Below, one piece after another: positions 5,577-6,026 of a DNA stretch of 6,026 nucleotides. The stretch's first letter is position 1. Every line of letters begins with the position of its first letter. Origin of the DNA: WYZ-LMO6 sp964509845 (GTDB lineage: Archaea > Hadarchaeota > Hadarchaeia > Hadarchaeales > WYZ-LMO6); assembly GCA_964509845.1 (NCBI GenBank), contig CAZDZG010000044.1, positions 1 through 6,026 on the forward strand, written 5' to 3'. The notes under the pieces were generated by a model. The model was not told where the DNA came from and did no database searches. It saw only the letters and a program-made list of their open reading frames with translations. Position numbers and translations under genes: made by a program.

Positions 5577-6026
5577 CTAGGCCCGGTCACCGCCGGTGCC
5601 TGCCGGAGGCGGCCTCTCGTTCTGCTTGACCTTCTCCACCACCCTTATGTCCGTGATCCTGGTGGAGGGGTACTGCCCCCTTTCGTCCTTCTCCATCCCC
5701 TTCACCATGTCCCAGACCGTTAGGAGGGCGGCGGAGACCCCCACCAGCGCCTCCATCTCCACCCCCGTCCTGGCCCTCGCCCTGACCTCCACCTCCGCCC
5801 TCACCCCTTCCTCGCAGGGCTCCACCCTGGCCTCCACGTGGGTGAGGGGGAGGGGGTGGCAGTGGGGAAGGAGCTCAGGGGTGCGCTTGCAGGCCAGGAG
5901 GGCGGCCAGTTCCGCCGCCGCCAGGGGGTCCCCCTTCTCCACCCTCCCCTCCCTGATGGCCCTTACCGTTTCAGGCTTGAGCAGGAGCCTCCCCTCCGCC
6001 CTGGCCCTCCTCACCACCTCCTCCTT
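5577..6026 (-). CDS. moaC: Cyclic pyranopterin monophosphate synthase MoaC, 5' end off right edge
   Basis: MoaC converts the MoaA product 3',8-cyclo-7,8-dihydro-GTP to cyclic pyranopterin monophosphate, the first stable intermediate of Mo/W cofactor synthesis. The frame continues through 6026 with KEEVVRRARAEG, so the start lies beyond the window; compared with the ~160-residue family, roughly 5-12 residues are missing. The visible 149 residues carry the signatures EKGDPLAAAELAALLACKRT, ELLPHCHPLPLTHVE and RTGVEMEALVGVSAALLTVWDM, with the catalytic Asp and Lys of the DMVK segment (Asp106, Lys109 of the visible part). An internal GTG at 6017 is not the start because homology continues before it. 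The C-terminus (IRVVEKVKQNERPPPAGTGG) lacks the bacterial KSGGKSG tail, as is usual in archaea. It is convergent with the ATPase gene at 4453-5565, 11 bp apart. Confidence 0.95.
   Translation of the reverse strand, partial: KEEVVRRARAEGRLLLKPETVRAIREGRVEKGDPLAAAELAALLACKRTPELLPHCHPLPLTHVEARVEPCEEGVRAEVEVRARARTGVEMEALVGVSAALLTVWDMVKGMEKDERGQYPSTRITDIRVVEKVKQNERPPPAGTGGDRA

Noticed and set aside
6015..6017. Internal GTG as the moaC start
   Set aside because: MoaC-like sequence (KEEVV) continues in frame to the window edge, and the family's N-terminus is longer.

Overview
The window looks like a GC-rich, probably hyperthermophilic archaeon. The evidence is the gene content (an archaeal-type secretion ATPase with a Cys-rich N-terminus, an archaeal Arch_ATPase/ATPase_2-family P-loop protein, archaeal-style MoaB, MoeA and MoaC), near-exclusive AGG for arginine, purine-rich coding strands (GGAGG/GAGG everywhere), a TATA box about 25 bp upstream of a start codon, and very tight gene packing. 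I cannot place the lineage from this sequence alone.

Layout, left to right. Positions 1-1354 (minus) hold the N-terminal ~451 residues of a type II/IV secretion (archaeal pilus/archaellum-like) ATPase that runs off the left edge. Positions 1391-1585 (minus) hold a small decayed gene, the C-terminal remnant of an AbiEi/COG5340-like transcriptional regulator with two compensating frameshifts. Positions 1615-2601 (plus) encode an unrecognised protein with one N-terminal membrane segment and a long probably extracellular domain, diverging from the secretion ATPase. It is plausibly a pilin-like or accessory part of the same surface apparatus.

The right two thirds is a molybdenum/tungsten-pterin cofactor cluster on the minus strand: moaC (5577 to beyond the right edge), moaB (3835-4350) and moeA (2567-3805). 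MoaC makes cyclic pyranopterin monophosphate early in the pathway; MoaB-type proteins adenylylate molybdopterin; MoeA inserts the metal. moaB and moeA are 29 bp apart and probably co-transcribed from a TATA box at 4371-4378. moeA overlaps the tail of the plus-strand membrane protein gene by 35 bp.

Between moaC and moaB, on the opposite strand, sits an Arch_ATPase gene (4453-5565). It starts with GTG and is preceded by two perfect 17-bp tandem repeats that end one base before the start codon, with a GC-rich hairpin further upstream. This 102-bp intergenic region, and the divergent/decayed region at 1355-1614, are the parts of the window not explained by ordinary genes. I saw no rRNA, complete tRNA, CRISPR array, IS element or convincing terminator.
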